This document shows, piece after piece, positions 7,326 to 18,100 of a stretch of 64,000 nt of DNA. The stretch lies in the NCBI RefSeq assembly GCF_900188275.1, contig NZ_FZNY01000001.1, positions 620,001 through 684,000 of the forward strand, read 5' to 3'. Every line of letters begins with the position of its first letter. The first letter of the stretch is position 1. The notes below the pieces were generated by a model. That model was given only the letters and a program-made list of their open reading frames with translations, was not told the origin of the DNA and made no database searches. The translations under genes were made by a program, and so were the position numbers. Source of the DNA: Dokdonia pacifica (GTDB taxonomy: Bacteria > Bacteroidota > Bacteroidia > Flavobacteriales > Flavobacteriaceae).

Positions 7326-8273
7326 ATGAAAAAAATCATTGTATTAGCGGCAACTATACTCTTGACAATCAATCTATCTGCACAAACAGAGGAAGAATTA
7401 AAAGAGGAACAAGCACCCAAAAAAGCTGAAATTGCAAAACTTCAAGGAGAAGTTGATGCATTACAAGCTAAAATAGACGCTTTACCTGGATGGAGAAAAG
7501 GAGTTTTCGGAACTATAGGAGGTAATATTTCACAATTCAGTGACTGGTTTTCACAAGGAACTCCTAATGTATCCTCTGGTAATATCGGATTTACTGTAAA
7601 TGGATATGCAAATCTCAAGCAAGAAAAATTCTTTTGGAACAACGCTGCAAATGTTAATCTAGGCTGGGTAAAATTTGATGATAAAGACGACCCAACCGAT
7701 GATGATAGCTTTAGAGCAGGAACAGATGTGTTTAATATCTCTTCTTTATATGGTAGAAATGTTGCAAAAAACTTTGCAATTTCTGGACTTGCAGAATATA
7801 GAACGACCATCTTAGACAATTTTAATGACCCGGGATATTTAGATCTTGGAGTTGGAGCAACTTGGACACCTATTCCTAATATGATCGTAGTTGTACACCC
7901 TTTAAACTACAACTTCGTATTCAGCAGTGGAGATACTGTTTTTGAATCTTCTTTAGGAGCTAAAGTAGTGGTAGATTACACACGTAAAATAGGAGCTATT
8001 AATTTTAAATCAAACCTTTCTGCATTTCAGAGTTATGAGTCTAGTGACTTATCTAACTGGACTTGGATCAACTCTTTCTCATATACATTATGGAAGAAAA
8101 TTGGAGTTGGATTTGATTTTGGATTAAGAGGAAACAGACAAGAAACTGTAAACTTTGCAAACACTCAATTACTTGCTGCAATGCCTATGGCTACACCTTT
8201 TGAGTTAAGTGACGATAGTGTAGACGATGAAGTTCAAAGCTACTGGACATTTGGATTAAGTTATGCATTCTAA
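7326..8273 (+). CDS. DUF3078 domain protein with coiled-coil N terminus
   Basis: This 315-residue protein begins with a signal peptide (IIVLAATILLTINLSAQ) and a short heptad-rich stretch EEELKEEQAPKKAEIAKLQGEVDALQAKIDALPGW that probably forms a coiled coil. The DUF3078 domain follows, starting GVFGTIGGNISQFSDWFSQGTPN and ending in strand-rich sequence with terminal FGLSYAF, the usual final strand of an outer-membrane barrel. It is paralogous to the gene just upstream but has the extra coiled coil, so it may contact peptidoglycan or a partner in the periplasm (inference). A strong terminator follows. Confidence 0.82.
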   Translation: MKKIIVLAATILLTINLSAQTEEELKEEQAPKKAEIAKLQGEVDALQAKIDALPGWRKGVFGTIGGNISQFSDWFSQGTPNVSSGNIGFTVNGYANLKQEKFFWNNAANVNLGWVKFDDKDDPTDDDSFRAGTDVFNISSLYGRNVAKNFAISGLAEYRTTILDNFNDPGYLDLGVGATWTPIPNMIVVVHPLNYNFVFSSGDTVFESSLGAKVVVDYTRKIGAINFKSNLSAFQSYESSDLSNWTWINSFSYTLWKKIGVGFDFGLRGNRQETVNFANTQLLAAMPMATPFELSDDSVDDEVQSYWTFGLSYAF

Positions 8274-8297
8274 GTAAAGAATTCATCAGAAAATAAG

Positions 8298-8325
8298 AAC
8301 CCACTCGTATTGAGTGGGTTTTTTT
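8298..8325 (+). terminator. Intrinsic terminator after the DUF3078 gene
   Basis: A 9-bp stem AACCCACTC/GAGTGGGTT with a 5-base loop runs straight into a T tract. Confidence 0.85.
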
Positions 8326-8327
8326 AT

Positions 8328-8341
8328 GCTTTCGCGAAAGC
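8328..8341. repeat. Iterated palindrome, copy 4 (intergenic)
   Basis: Perfect 14-bp palindrome in the 82-bp gap between converging genes, 3 bases after the terminator. Confidence 0.9.
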
Positions 8342-8355
8342 GTACCAAGACACCT

Positions 8356-9699
8356 CTAATCCGGATAGTACCAAAAAGGTATCCTAGCAACATCTCTTGT
8401 TACAATAGAGTCCCTTCTTAAGGTTTTTCTAGTTATATGCAATGTATGCATCCCACGAGTAACATCTTTTAAATCTATAACCGTCTCATACCCCCTTTGA
8501 TTCTTAAGGTTATGTGACATAATATAACTAGCAGGCACAATACTATCATCTAACTTGATGGTAATCACTTCTTCTAGCAAGCTTATATATTTCTTAAACT
8601 TAGGATATGCAATACTATCATCTTCAAGATTAAACTGTAAATTAATGCCTCCTAATTCATATCCGCGTTTATCTTTTTCAGGTACTAACGTACTATCTAT
8701 TTTATAAATAACATCCTCTATAGCAATCCTATGCTTTATAAAAACAGGCAATGCAGATTCCTTTACGATCTTAGATGGAATAGCAGCCGAGTTTACATAA
8801 GAACTTTCTCTATCGGCTATTTCATCATCGTAATTTAAAATACGAGCATACTCTGCTGTATCATTCCATCTATTTATATGGAAATTAGACTCCCTTATAT
8901 TTACAGAAAACAATAAAAGACCACCTATAAAAACAGGAATTAATATTGCCAGAATACGCTTCCCAAGTTTATTATCTAATAAGTTATAAAGCAGAGGTCT
9001 ATATAAAAATGAAAAGGTTACTCGACTCATTAGTCTATAAATCGGGAAATAGATTAAAGCCAACCATTTTTTCTTTTTCAAAAACCCTTGCGTAAAAAAA
9101 TCAACCGCTGTCATAAGGATAGCGATAATCATAAATACAACTATAATAGAACCTATCACCTCACCTACTGCACTAGCTCCAAACACATAATCAATAATTC
9201 CTACTACTGCAGCAAAAAAACCAATTGTAATAAAGAAAGAGAGAAAGAAAAAAACTAATAAAAAGGATAGCGCAAATATGAGACTACAATAATCTTCCAA
9301 CTTTGCAATGTACTTATCAAAAGACCCTATACGCTTTTGGAGATAGTTTTTAAACTTATCTGTATAATTAAGCACCTCATAATCTATATCTCCAGAAAAA
9401 TAACGTAATCCTACAGCGCCAATCCAAAGCCCCCTCAAAATAACATGAATGATCAAGCAGATCGTTAAAGACAAAAGACATATAATGATTGCGGCAAATC
9501 CTATCCCAGAAATAGCACTTAGTGCTGAATTTCCTATTGTTTTTGCAGCAACCGAATTGGTAATCTTAATAATAGGTTCAAAAGCTTGAAATAAGCCTAA
9601 TATAGCAACTCCAGATATAATGAGCTCTAACTGCCAACTTTCCTGTTGTAAAATATCAAGCCATTTTTTAAACTTAGAATCTTCGTGTTTAGAATGCAT
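8356..9699 (-). CDS. Multi-pass membrane protein of unknown function
   Basis: I do not recognise this 447-residue protein. A short charged N terminus precedes hydrophobic segments at about residues 25-45 and 62-92. Two more strong segments lie at about 135-200 (very rich in F, I and V), and one at about 245-262 (KRILAILIPVFIGGLLLFSV). The last 180 residues, IRESNFHINRW onward, are polar with alternating strands and probably lie on the outer face of the membrane. It stands alone between a terminator-bearing plus-strand gene and hflX. Confidence 0.6.
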   Translation of the reverse strand: MHSKHEDSKFKKWLDILQQESWQLELIISGVAILGLFQAFEPIIKITNSVAAKTIGNSALSAISGIGFAAIIICLLSLTICLIIHVILRGLWIGAVGLRYFSGDIDYEVLNYTDKFKNYLQKRIGSFDKYIAKLEDYCSLIFALSFLLVFFFLSFFITIGFFAAVVGIIDYVFGASAVGEVIGSIIVVFMIIAILMTAVDFFTQGFLKKKKWLALIYFPIYRLMSRVTFSFLYRPLLYNLLDNKLGKRILAILIPVFIGGLLLFSVNIRESNFHINRWNDTAEYARILNYDDEIADRESSYVNSAAIPSKIVKESALPVFIKHRIAIEDVIYKIDSTLVPEKDKRGYELGGINLQFNLEDDSIAYPKFKKYISLLEEVITIKLDDSIVPASYIMSHNLKNQRGYETVIDLKDVTRGMHTLHITRKTLRRDSIVTRDVARIPFWYYPD

Positions 9700-9755
9700 A
9701 TGTGAGATGGTTAGTTACACAATAATAAGTAAAGATTTTTAAAAATTTGTTACAC

Positions 9756-9788
9756 AAAAAATGCAAGTCTGGTAGACTTGCATTTTTT
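9756..9788 (-). terminator. Terminator of hflX
   Basis: A 15-bp perfect stem (9756-9770 with 9774-9788) with a 3-base loop and T/A flanks on both sides sits 22 bp past the hflX stop. Confidence 0.85.
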
Positions 9789-9809
9789 TATCTTAGTATG
9801 AGATGGTTA

Positions 9810-11021
9810 TCATATTCCTTCTTCATATTCTGGATATAAAAAGCTATTATAAGGAAATCGCGTCACATGAATTTCACGTACACGCTCATAAACTTTCTTT
9901 CTAAAAGTTTCAAAATTATCTTTATTTAATGCCGATATAAAAATTGAATCCCCATTAGTTCGGGCCATCCAAGTTTGTTTCCACTCATCTAGAGAGTAAT
10001 GAGCCATCGTACGTTCTATCATTAAATCTTCCTCATCATAGGCCTCTGGCTGATACGCATCTATTTTATTAAACACCATAAGTACTGGCTTATCTGCACT
10101 TTTAATTTCATCCAAAATCTGATTTACAGAAGCAATATGATCTTCAAATTGAGGATGTGATATATCTACCACGTGTAGTAATAAATCTGCTTCTCGCACT
10201 TCATCCAATGTACTTTTAAAAGAATCTACCAATTGCGTAGGGAGTTTACGTATAAACCCTACCGTATCTGAAAGTAAGAACGGTAAATTTCCAATCACTA
10301 CTTTACGTACTGTGGTGTCTAGCGTTGCAAAAAGCTTATTTTCGGCAAATACTTCACTTTTACTCAGGGTATTCATTAAGGTAGACTTCCCTACATTGGT
10401 ATACCCCACTAAAGCAACACGTACTAATGCCCCGCGATTACCTCGCTGGGTAGCCATTTGTTTATCTATGGTTAGTATTTTCTTTTTAAGTAACGAAATA
10501 CGATCTCTTACAATACGTCTATCTGTCTCAATTTCTGTTTCTCCAGGTCCGCGCATTCCAATACCTCCTCGCTGACGCTCCAAGTGTGTCCACAATCCAA
10601 CAAGTCTTGGCAATAAGTACTCATATTGCGCGAGTTCTACTTGTGTGCGTGCATAACTAGTTTGCGCTCTTTGTGCAAAAATATCAAGAATCAAATAGGT
10701 TCTATCTACAATCTTACATCGCAAAAGACGCTCTATATTCTTTTGTTGTGCTGGTGTAAGCTCATCATCAAAAATCACTGTACCCACCTCATGTTGCTCT
10801 ACATACGCAGCAACATCTTCCATTTTTCCTGTACCTATAAATGTTTTAGGATTTGGTTTTTCGAGCTTTTGAGTAAATCTCTTAAGCACCTGCCCTCCTG
10901 CTGTATAGGCTAGAAATTCTAACTCATCCAGATATTCGATCATTTTCTCCTCACTTTGAGAGCGGGTAACCAATCCTATCAGGACACATTTTTCATAATT
11001 TGTTTTCTCGGCTTCTAGCAT
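9810..11021 (-). CDS. hflX: HflX, ribosome-associated GTPase
   Basis: HflX binds the 50S subunit and splits or rescues stalled ribosomes under stress. The 403-residue protein has the N-terminal HflX domain (TFIGTGKMEDV, IFDDELTPAQQKNIE, VDRTYLILDIFAQRA). The glycine-rich RGGIGMRGPGETEIE linker follows, and then the G domain with P loop GYTNVGKST, switch region FATLDTTVR, DTVGFIRKLP and FNKID. Start ATG 11021 lies only 6 bases after a perfect -7 box, so the message may be leaderless. The next internal ATG would remove the conserved N-terminal strand. Confidence 0.96.
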   Translation of the reverse strand: MLEAEKTNYEKCVLIGLVTRSQSEEKMIEYLDELEFLAYTAGGQVLKRFTQKLEKPNPKTFIGTGKMEDVAAYVEQHEVGTVIFDDELTPAQQKNIERLLRCKIVDRTYLILDIFAQRAQTSYARTQVELAQYEYLLPRLVGLWTHLERQRGGIGMRGPGETEIETDRRIVRDRISLLKKKILTIDKQMATQRGNRGALVRVALVGYTNVGKSTLMNTLSKSEVFAENKLFATLDTTVRKVVIGNLPFLLSDTVGFIRKLPTQLVDSFKSTLDEVREADLLLHVVDISHPQFEDHIASVNQILDEIKSADKPVLMVFNKIDAYQPEAYDEEDLMIERTMAHYSLDEWKQTWMARTNGDSIFISALNKDNFETFRKKVYERVREIHVTRFPYNSFLYPEYEEGI

Positions 11022-11026
11022 AAAAG

Positions 11027-11034
11027 CAAAGGTA
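11027..11034 (-). promoter_or_regulatory. hflX: Candidate -7 element of hflX
   Basis: TACCTTTG on the minus strand matches TAnnTTTG exactly. Its last base is 6 bases from the hflX ATG, implying a leaderless or nearly leaderless message. Confidence 0.5.
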
Positions 11035-11084
11035 GCAAATAGGTTCTATCCTTTTTAGTAAATTAGTCCCCCGATATCATTTTT

Positions 11085-12062
11085 ATGAAAGATAATTCCG
11101 CTTTCGCGAAAGCGAACCCAGCATCAAAAAAAATAAGCGTTGCATTTTACAACCTAGAAAATCTCTTTGACACTCAGGATGACCCTGAAACATTGGATGA
11201 CGATTTTACCGCCGAAGGATATAAAAACTGGAACAGCAAACGATACACCAAAAAGCTAAACAAGCTAAGTCGCGTGATCTCAGAAATTGGACACGAAGAA
11301 ACCAATAGCTCTCCATCAATAATAGGTGTAGCAGAAGTAGAAAATAAAGCTGTACTTCAAAAACTTATAGAAACTGAAAATCTTGAAGACCTTGGGTATG
11401 ACATTGTACATTATGATTCTCCTGATGAACGAGGTATTGATGTAGGTTTATTATACCTAAAAGAAGATTTTGAAGTCATAGACAGCGAGACTGTATCTGT
11501 ATACTTAGAATCAGAATATGGAGAACGTGATTATACCCGTGACATATTACACGTAACTGGAAACTTAATGGGCGTAAGAACACACATACTCGTAAATCAC
11601 TGGCCTTCCAGACGAAGTGGCGTAGAAGAGTCACAACCTAAACGAATTACGGCTGCTCAAAAAAACCGAATGATTATAGAGCGTATTGAAGCAGAAGAGC
11701 CTGAAGCTCGTATTATTGTTATGGGTGATTTTAATGATGGGCCACATAATGAAAGTATCAAAAATCATTTAGTTCAAAAAGACCTTTACAATCCTATGGT
11801 ATTTCTAAATACTAGGTATGAAGGAAGCCTTAATCATGATTTTGAATGGTATCTTTTTGATCAGATTATTTTATCTACAAATTTTATGCGTATGCATGAA
11901 AATACACTTAGATATGATAAATCAGATATTTATAATAAACATCACTTAACAGAATTTAAAGGACGTTTTAAAGGCAATCCGTTTCGAACTTATGCAGGTA
12001 GAAGATACTTAGGAGGATACAGTGATCACTTTCCTGTGTACTGCATCTTTAAGCATTTATAA
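11085..12062 (+). CDS. Endonuclease/exonuclease/phosphatase-fold enzyme lacking a signal peptide
   Basis: This 325-residue member of the EEP superfamily (Mg-dependent phosphodiesterases and nucleases) shows every core motif: NLENLFDT, GVAEVENK with the metal glutamate, DSPDERGIDVGLLY, NHWPSR, MGDFND and the C-terminal YSDHFPVYC. It is a close paralogue of the enzyme at 27886, which has a signal peptide. Here translation starts MKDNSAFAKAN, and the AFAKA, encoded by the iterated palindrome, lies where the paralogue's signal peptide ends. It is therefore probably cytosolic and derived by loss of the export signal (inference). The substrate is unknown. Confidence 0.85.
   Translation: MKDNSAFAKANPASKKISVAFYNLENLFDTQDDPETLDDDFTAEGYKNWNSKRYTKKLNKLSRVISEIGHEETNSSPSIIGVAEVENKAVLQKLIETENLEDLGYDIVHYDSPDERGIDVGLLYLKEDFEVIDSETVSVYLESEYGERDYTRDILHVTGNLMGVRTHILVNHWPSRRSGVEESQPKRITAAQKNRMIIERIEAEEPEARIIVMGDFNDGPHNESIKNHLVQKDLYNPMVFLNTRYEGSLNHDFEWYLFDQIILSTNFMRMHENTLRYDKSDIYNKHHLTEFKGRFKGNPFRTYAGRRYLGGYSDHFPVYCIFKHL
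11099..11114. repeat. Iterated palindrome, copy 5 (start of EEP gene)
   Basis: Perfect 16-bp palindrome covering codons 5-10, read as SAFAKA. Confidence 0.9.
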
Positions 12063-12066
12063 ATTA

Positions 12067-12096
12067 AAAAGCCTGCGTATAATACCGCAGGCTTTT
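12067..12096. terminator. Bidirectional terminator between converging genes
   Basis: An 11-bp stem AAAAGCCTGCG/CGCAGGCTTTT with an 8-base loop gives T tracts on both strands and serves the EEP gene and the T9SS protein gene. Confidence 0.85.
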
Positions 12097-12117
12097 CTAT
12101 GATAACTGTATTTTTAA

Positions 12118-14727
12118 TTACTGTTTTATAAATCTTTTAGTTACAGCGAGTCCATCTTTCGAAACAAATCTCACAAAATACATTCCTGATGATAATTTAG
12201 ACACATCAACAGAAAGAGAATCTTGCTTAGGATTCATCTTTTGCACAATAGTTCCTGTAGAAGAGAAAATAATGATCTCTTCATAAGTTTCATCCAGAAC
12301 ATCAATTGTTAACTGTGATTTCGCTGGATTAGGATACAGCTTAATATTATCTTTTGAAGATTCAGTAAATGAGCGTAAAGCTGTAATTGTAGGTGCTTCA
12401 TCTTTTGTTCTTAATGAACTTACATTATCACCAGATACAATTACCTGATCTATCCATATTTGATCATTATTTGCACTTGCATCACAACGAATACGGAATC
12501 TATTGGAAGCATTAAAGTTAAAGTTACTGCTATCTAATGTGATGGTATCTGTAAAGAAAGATCCATTAGAAAAATCTGTTCCACTCACATACTGACCAAT
12601 TACTTGATACGAAGATCCATTAAAGAATTCAACAAAATAATCTTCTCCATTTTCCATACTATTTGCATACGAATGGAATTCGATCGTTACTTGATTATTT
12701 CCTGATAAATCTAATACAGGTGAGACCATATTTGAAGAATTAGAATCATCTCTCAATCGTATAGAGAATGATCCTTCAAAAGAGTTTGAAGTAGATTGTC
12801 TTGCACAATCATTTCCTCCATCAATCCATCCTTCAAAGCCTGTCTCAAAGAAATAACCAGCAATCACGCCTGGAGTTCCTCCATTACCCTCAAGCGTAGT
12901 AAATGATGTAGTAGCATCTCCCGAAACATTTCCTGCTGCATCAACAGCATTTACAGAAGCATTATACAAGGTTAATTCCGTAAGCCCTGTTACATCAAAT
13001 GTTGTGGTTGCAGAAGAACCTACACTATTTCCATCTATAGAAATAGTATAGCTCACTACACCTACATTATCTGAAGAAGCATTCCAACTAAGTGTTGCAC
13101 TATTTGAGGTAATATTAGAAGCGACTAGATTTGTTGGATCAGTTGGAGCTTCTGTATCTGGAGGTCCTGCTTGTAATTGGAACGCACCAACAACCCCTCT
13201 TCTTCCACTATTCATATACTCATTAATAAACCAGAAGGTAGAACCGTCAGAAGGATCTACATCCATTTTACTATAATCACCGTAACGAGTGCCAGGAATT
13301 TTAGCATCCCCATTAGCAATCAATCCTTCCATAACTGTCATAGTTCCTAATGGATCTGTACTCATTCTTCCCGTGTAATAAGAACTTACAAATACAGTAG
13401 ATGGGGTGTTCGGTCCCGACATAGACGTATATCCCATACCTATATTACCTTGTGCATCCATAGCCATACTTGCATTCCAAGCATGTCTGCCATCTGGTGC
13501 TGTATATGTACCTTCTTGATATAATGACCAAGGTTGATTATCTCCACTCTGGCGAAATTCATACCAACGTACTGCTGCTTGCTCTCCAGAACTCGCATCG
13601 GCATCTACTACAAAATTAAAAACAGCTGAGTTATGCGTAGCAAACTTTCTAAATTGCGCTTGATTCATAATAGTTGCTTGTAACGCATCTATACTAATAC
13701 GTCTTCCGTTTCCAGGCTGCAATAAATTTGAAAAACTTCCATTATCAAATACACTTATAAAAGGAGTTGTATTAATTTGTGTTGGATTGGACACTGTTGA
13801 ACTTGACGGGTTAGACCAATTCACATCAGCAGTCCAAACTTTGATGTGATCTACAGATACACCATTCCAAGCATCGTCTTGGAGGTATACAATGGTTGCT
13901 CCTCCAGGAGCAGGTAAATTGCTATCTGTCACATTTAATGCTTGTGGGCTAAAAAATCCACTTGTTACTATTCCTGGAAGATTAAATCCTAAAATTTGAG
14001 CATTTGGATCTCCTACTAACATAGCATCTCTTTCTAATGCCCATAGTCTATTTGAACTACCTGTATTTTCAGTAATATAATATCCATCACTCCAAACAGA
14101 TAATTTTTGATAATCTTGTATTCCAGCAATTGTATAAACAAACCAGTTTGCTGTAAGAGGGTTTGGCCCATCAGAGACTGCTACTTGAGCTCCTGATCCT
14201 AAGAATGAAAGCACCCATCTATCTGCAGCATTATCATAAGATACTGTAAGATCACAACAACCTCCAGAAGGAAAAATAGCAGGATTTGGAGCTGTTTGCC
14301 CCAATAATTGATTCCCAGATTTATCATAAATAGCAAATCCTGTATTAAATACAACCATTACATGATTAGGACCCACGGCCAGCGAGGGATCTGTAGGTTG
14401 TGATCCCGAAGCATATGCATCAAAAACAACACTTGCAGGAGCCATGCGAACACTTTGCTCCATTTCATGCCTATTTCTTACAAAATAATCATTCTCAACT
14501 TGAGGGTCTTTCCCTTGAACAATTTGAGGAGCTAAAGATCTCTTGTCTTTCGCTTCTTTTACAGAATTATCTGGTGCTACAAGGTCATTAGGCCTAGATA
14601 ACAAAGAACTAACATACTCTACAGAAGAGATCTTCCCTTGAAAAAAAGGCTTTTCCTTATCCTCTATTTGTCCATAAGACAAAAAAGGAAGTACGCAGAG
14701 TACTAAAAATAGTAATTTAAATTTCAT
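12118..14727 (-). CDS. T9SS-exported protein with FN3 domain
   Basis: This 869-residue protein starts with a signal peptide (FKLLFLVLCVLPFLSYGQ). A long region of about 400 residues follows, with beta-propeller-like strands such as DPSLAVGPNHVMVVFNTGF. A fibronectin type III domain lies near residues 515-600 (DTEAPTDPTNLVASNITSNS), and then a MAM/jelly-roll-like domain starts FETGFEGWIDGGNDC. The C terminus is a type A T9SS sorting signal: KLYPNPAKSQL, then SSGMYFVRFVSKDGLAVTKRFIKQ. It is therefore exported by the T9SS and held at or released from the cell surface. The catalytic or binding role is not evident. Confidence 0.85.
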   Translation of the reverse strand: MKFKLLFLVLCVLPFLSYGQIEDKEKPFFQGKISSVEYVSSLLSRPNDLVAPDNSVKEAKDKRSLAPQIVQGKDPQVENDYFVRNRHEMEQSVRMAPASVVFDAYASGSQPTDPSLAVGPNHVMVVFNTGFAIYDKSGNQLLGQTAPNPAIFPSGGCCDLTVSYDNAADRWVLSFLGSGAQVAVSDGPNPLTANWFVYTIAGIQDYQKLSVWSDGYYITENTGSSNRLWALERDAMLVGDPNAQILGFNLPGIVTSGFFSPQALNVTDSNLPAPGGATIVYLQDDAWNGVSVDHIKVWTADVNWSNPSSSTVSNPTQINTTPFISVFDNGSFSNLLQPGNGRRISIDALQATIMNQAQFRKFATHNSAVFNFVVDADASSGEQAAVRWYEFRQSGDNQPWSLYQEGTYTAPDGRHAWNASMAMDAQGNIGMGYTSMSGPNTPSTVFVSSYYTGRMSTDPLGTMTVMEGLIANGDAKIPGTRYGDYSKMDVDPSDGSTFWFINEYMNSGRRGVVGAFQLQAGPPDTEAPTDPTNLVASNITSNSATLSWNASSDNVGVVSYTISIDGNSVGSSATTTFDVTGLTELTLYNASVNAVDAAGNVSGDATTSFTTLEGNGGTPGVIAGYFFETGFEGWIDGGNDCARQSTSNSFEGSFSIRLRDDSNSSNMVSPVLDLSGNNQVTIEFHSYANSMENGEDYFVEFFNGSSYQVIGQYVSGTDFSNGSFFTDTITLDSSNFNFNASNRFRIRCDASANNDQIWIDQVIVSGDNVSSLRTKDEAPTITALRSFTESSKDNIKLYPNPAKSQLTIDVLDETYEEIIIFSSTGTIVQKMNPKQDSLSVDVSKLSSGMYFVRFVSKDGLAVTKRFIKQ

Positions 14728-15177
14728 AAATTTTGATTTAATTGATTAGTAACCTGTAATATACAAATAAAAAAACACTCAATTTAATCGAGTGTTATAG
14801 CCTTCTCTCATGAGATCCATCATAATTTTAAAAAAGCATTCGCAAGTCAAAATCTATACTGAAACTGACTATTTTCCAGAATTACTTTACTACTAAGAAC
14901 CTTAAAAGATGCTTTTTAACACAATTACGACTTTCGAAATCATAAATAAAGAAGATAACAATTGTTAGTCGTCGATGATTTTGTGCTTTATATCTAAAAA
15001 AAAAGTTAACGTTTTGTAACCTTCTTTTTTTGTTTAACCTTAGTAACATTAAAAGACAAAATATCTTCTTTTTTATAGTTGCTTTTGTTTTTAGAAAAAA
15101 TAAATCCTACTAATCAAAAAAAGATACCCGTCGAACTATATCAATAGTATCGAATACAACAACTAATTTTCTATCAA
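14728..15177. other. 450-bp intergenic region between divergent surface-protein genes
   Basis: A short hairpin (AACACTC 14774-14780 with GAGTGTT 14790-14796) lies just upstream of the minus-strand gene. The rest is AT-rich with several T tracts, and must hold the two divergent promoters. No exact TAnnTTTG was found in a good position for either gene, and I see no small ORF or RNA gene. Confidence 0.6.
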
Positions 15178-18100
15178 ATGAGAAAACAATTATTTTCGTT
15201 TTTATTCGCAAGCCTTTTTTCTGTTCTTGGTTATGGACAAATCACCATAGATGAGTCTATAACTGCTCAAGAATTAGTAGAAGATGTATTAATTAACTCA
15301 TCTTGTGCTGAGGTTTCAAACATCGAATCTTCTACTGGAGTTGATTTTGGAGATGTAAATGGTATTTCCTTCTTTTCTGCAAACGGATCAGATTTCCCTT
15401 TTGAAGAAGGAATTCTTTTAATGTCTGGAGATGTACAACAAGCACCAGGACCAAATTTAACTACACAGAGTAATGGTGGGTGGCCAGGAGATGCAGACTT
15501 AGAAGCAAATACAACTGCTATAAACACTAACAATGCATCATTTATAGAGTTTAACTTTACACCATTTATTGAGCAGATCAGTTTTGACTTTATTATGGCT
15601 TCTGAAGAGTATGATCAAAACTTCGAATGTACATTCTCTGATGCTTTTGCTTTTATTCTTACAGATGTAACCACTGGAGATGTTCAAAATCTTGCTGTTA
15701 TACCTGGTACTACCATACCAATTGAAGTAACAAACATACGCCCAGAAGTACCTGGACAGTGTGCCGCAGTAAATGAAGAATTTTTTGATAGATACAATTT
15801 CTTACCTTTTAATGATGAAAATGCTGCTGCCACAAACTTTAATGGGCAAACAGTTCCACTTACTGCAATGGCAGATGTAACTCCTGGAAATCCATATACT
15901 ATAAAATTAGTAGTAGCAGATCAAGGAGATAGTGCTTTTGATATTGGAGTATTCTTAGAAGCTGGTAGTTTTAATATTGGAGCAACAGATTTAGGAGATG
16001 ATATTTTAGTTGCAAATGGAAATGCTGCATGTGAAGGTGATACAATTACACTGAATGCAGAAGATCCTGATGCTGTATCATATATGTGGTTTATGGATGG
16101 TGTAGAGATTGTTGGAGAAACAAACCCAACATTAGATGTTACGTTACCAGGAGTATATAGCGTTGTTGTAGCACTTAGTAATACTGATTGTGTAATTGAA
16201 GATGAGGTTGTTGTTGAGTTTATCACATCAGATGATGTAGAACTAGGCGATGATATCGTTGGTTGTGAAGGCGACACAGTTACTTTAGATACTGGTTTTG
16301 CAGATGGAATTGCTTCGTATGCTTGGTTTTTCAATAGTGCAATTCTTATTGATGAGCTTAACCCTACACTAGATGTAACAGAAGCTGGAGAGTATGCTGT
16401 AACAGTTACTTTTAATTCAGGTTGTTCTTTTTCTGATACAATTAACGTAAGTTTTGAAACAGCACCTATTATTGAATTAGGAGATACTATAAATAGCTGT
16501 TTAGAAAATCCAACAACACTCGATGCTACTCCATCAAATATAGATCCTGCAGATGCAACATATTCATGGACATTAGATGGCGTTGTAATTGCTGGAGAAA
16601 CAAACCCAACTCTAGATATCACACAAGAAGGAGTTTATGAAGTAACTGTTACTTCCGGACCTTGTGTCGTTACAGATTTTGTAACAGTAAATGCTCTTAC
16701 TCTTCTTTTTGAGTTAGGTGATGATTTTAATACTTGTTTTGAAGAAACAGTTACTCTGGATGCTACTCCAACTAACGTAGACCCCGCAGAAGCTACTTAT
16801 GAATGGTCTCTTGACGGAACTGTTATTGCTGGAGAAACGTCACCTATGCTTACGATAACAGAAGAAGGAACGTATGATGTTACTGTAACATTTGGAATTT
16901 GTTCAGATACAGATACTATTACGGTCACACTTGCTAACCCTGATGGATCACCATGTACAGAACCAGAGCCATCTGATTGTACAACTATTGATGCTGGGCC
17001 AGACTTAGAAGTAGACTGTGACAATCCATGTGTAGATTTAGATGCATCTATTATCACATTACCTCTTACAGATACATCTTCATACAGAATAGAACAAATA
17101 GAATGTCCTAACCCTCCAACTAGTGGAGATCCTACCAACCTGACAATGGATGATACATGGAGTGGTGTTATAGACATACCTTTTACATTTAATTATTATC
17201 AGAATGATTATACAAGCCTTGTTATAGGAGCAAATGGACAAATTTCATTTGACACTTCTTTAGCTGGTGGATTTAATGATTGGAATATCGATCCAGGACA
17301 GACAATTCCTAATAATGATCAAGCTACATTCCCTTTTAATACAATTTATGGTGCTTTTCACGATATCGATCCGGGTGTAAATAATGATCCTGATGCTATA
17401 AACTTCTTTGTAAGTGGTGATGCTCCTTATAGAACGTTTGTATTGAACTTTGATATGGTTGCTCAGTTTAGCTGTAACGACTTATTAACTTCACAACAAA
17501 TTGTTCTTTATGAATCTCTAAATGTTATAGAAGTTAATATTATCAATAAGCCTGTGTGTGCAACTTGGAATGATGGTTTAGCAACTCTAGGAATTATAGG
17601 TAACGACAATACTGAATTTGCAGTGCCTCCTGGAAGAAATACAGATGACTGGGAAGGTATTGATGAAAGTTGGAGATTCATTCCAGATGGAGAAGTAAGT
17701 GACGATGCTGAGTTTGCTTGGCTAGATGAAGATGGAAATGTTATAAGTAATGACTTAATCTTTAATGTATGTCCTACAGAAACCACAACATATACTGCTA
17801 CCTTAACGATTACAAATCCTGATGGTTCTACAACTACAATTTCTGACGATGTTACTGTCACTGCAAATGTGGTAGACTATAATGTTGATTTAGGAGGTGA
17901 TGAAGTATTCTGTGATGTAAACTCTTTCGAGATTGTACCTACATTAACAGGAGATGTTAACAATCCTACTTTCTTATGGAGTACAGGTGAAACAACAGAA
18001 ACTATTACCGTAACAACTACAGATATATATACTGTAGAAGTAATGGTAGATGGCTGTGTGATGATGGATGAAGTAACTATTACATTCTTAACAAGTCCAT

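Noticed and set aside
7442-7819. Minus-strand open frame of 125 codons in the second DUF3078 gene
   Set aside because: Shadow of a clearly supported gene, with no family motif or start signals.
10312-10913. Plus-strand frames opposite hflX
   Set aside because: Both lie within the conserved GTPase reading frame and show no independent features.
15921-16622. Long minus-strand open frame (233 codons) inside the adhesin gene
   Set aside because: It mirrors the plus-strand repeats, is rich in S, V and T from reverse-complemented Asp/Glu/Thr codons, and has no promoter or family motif. The other antisense frames in 15267-19331 are alike.
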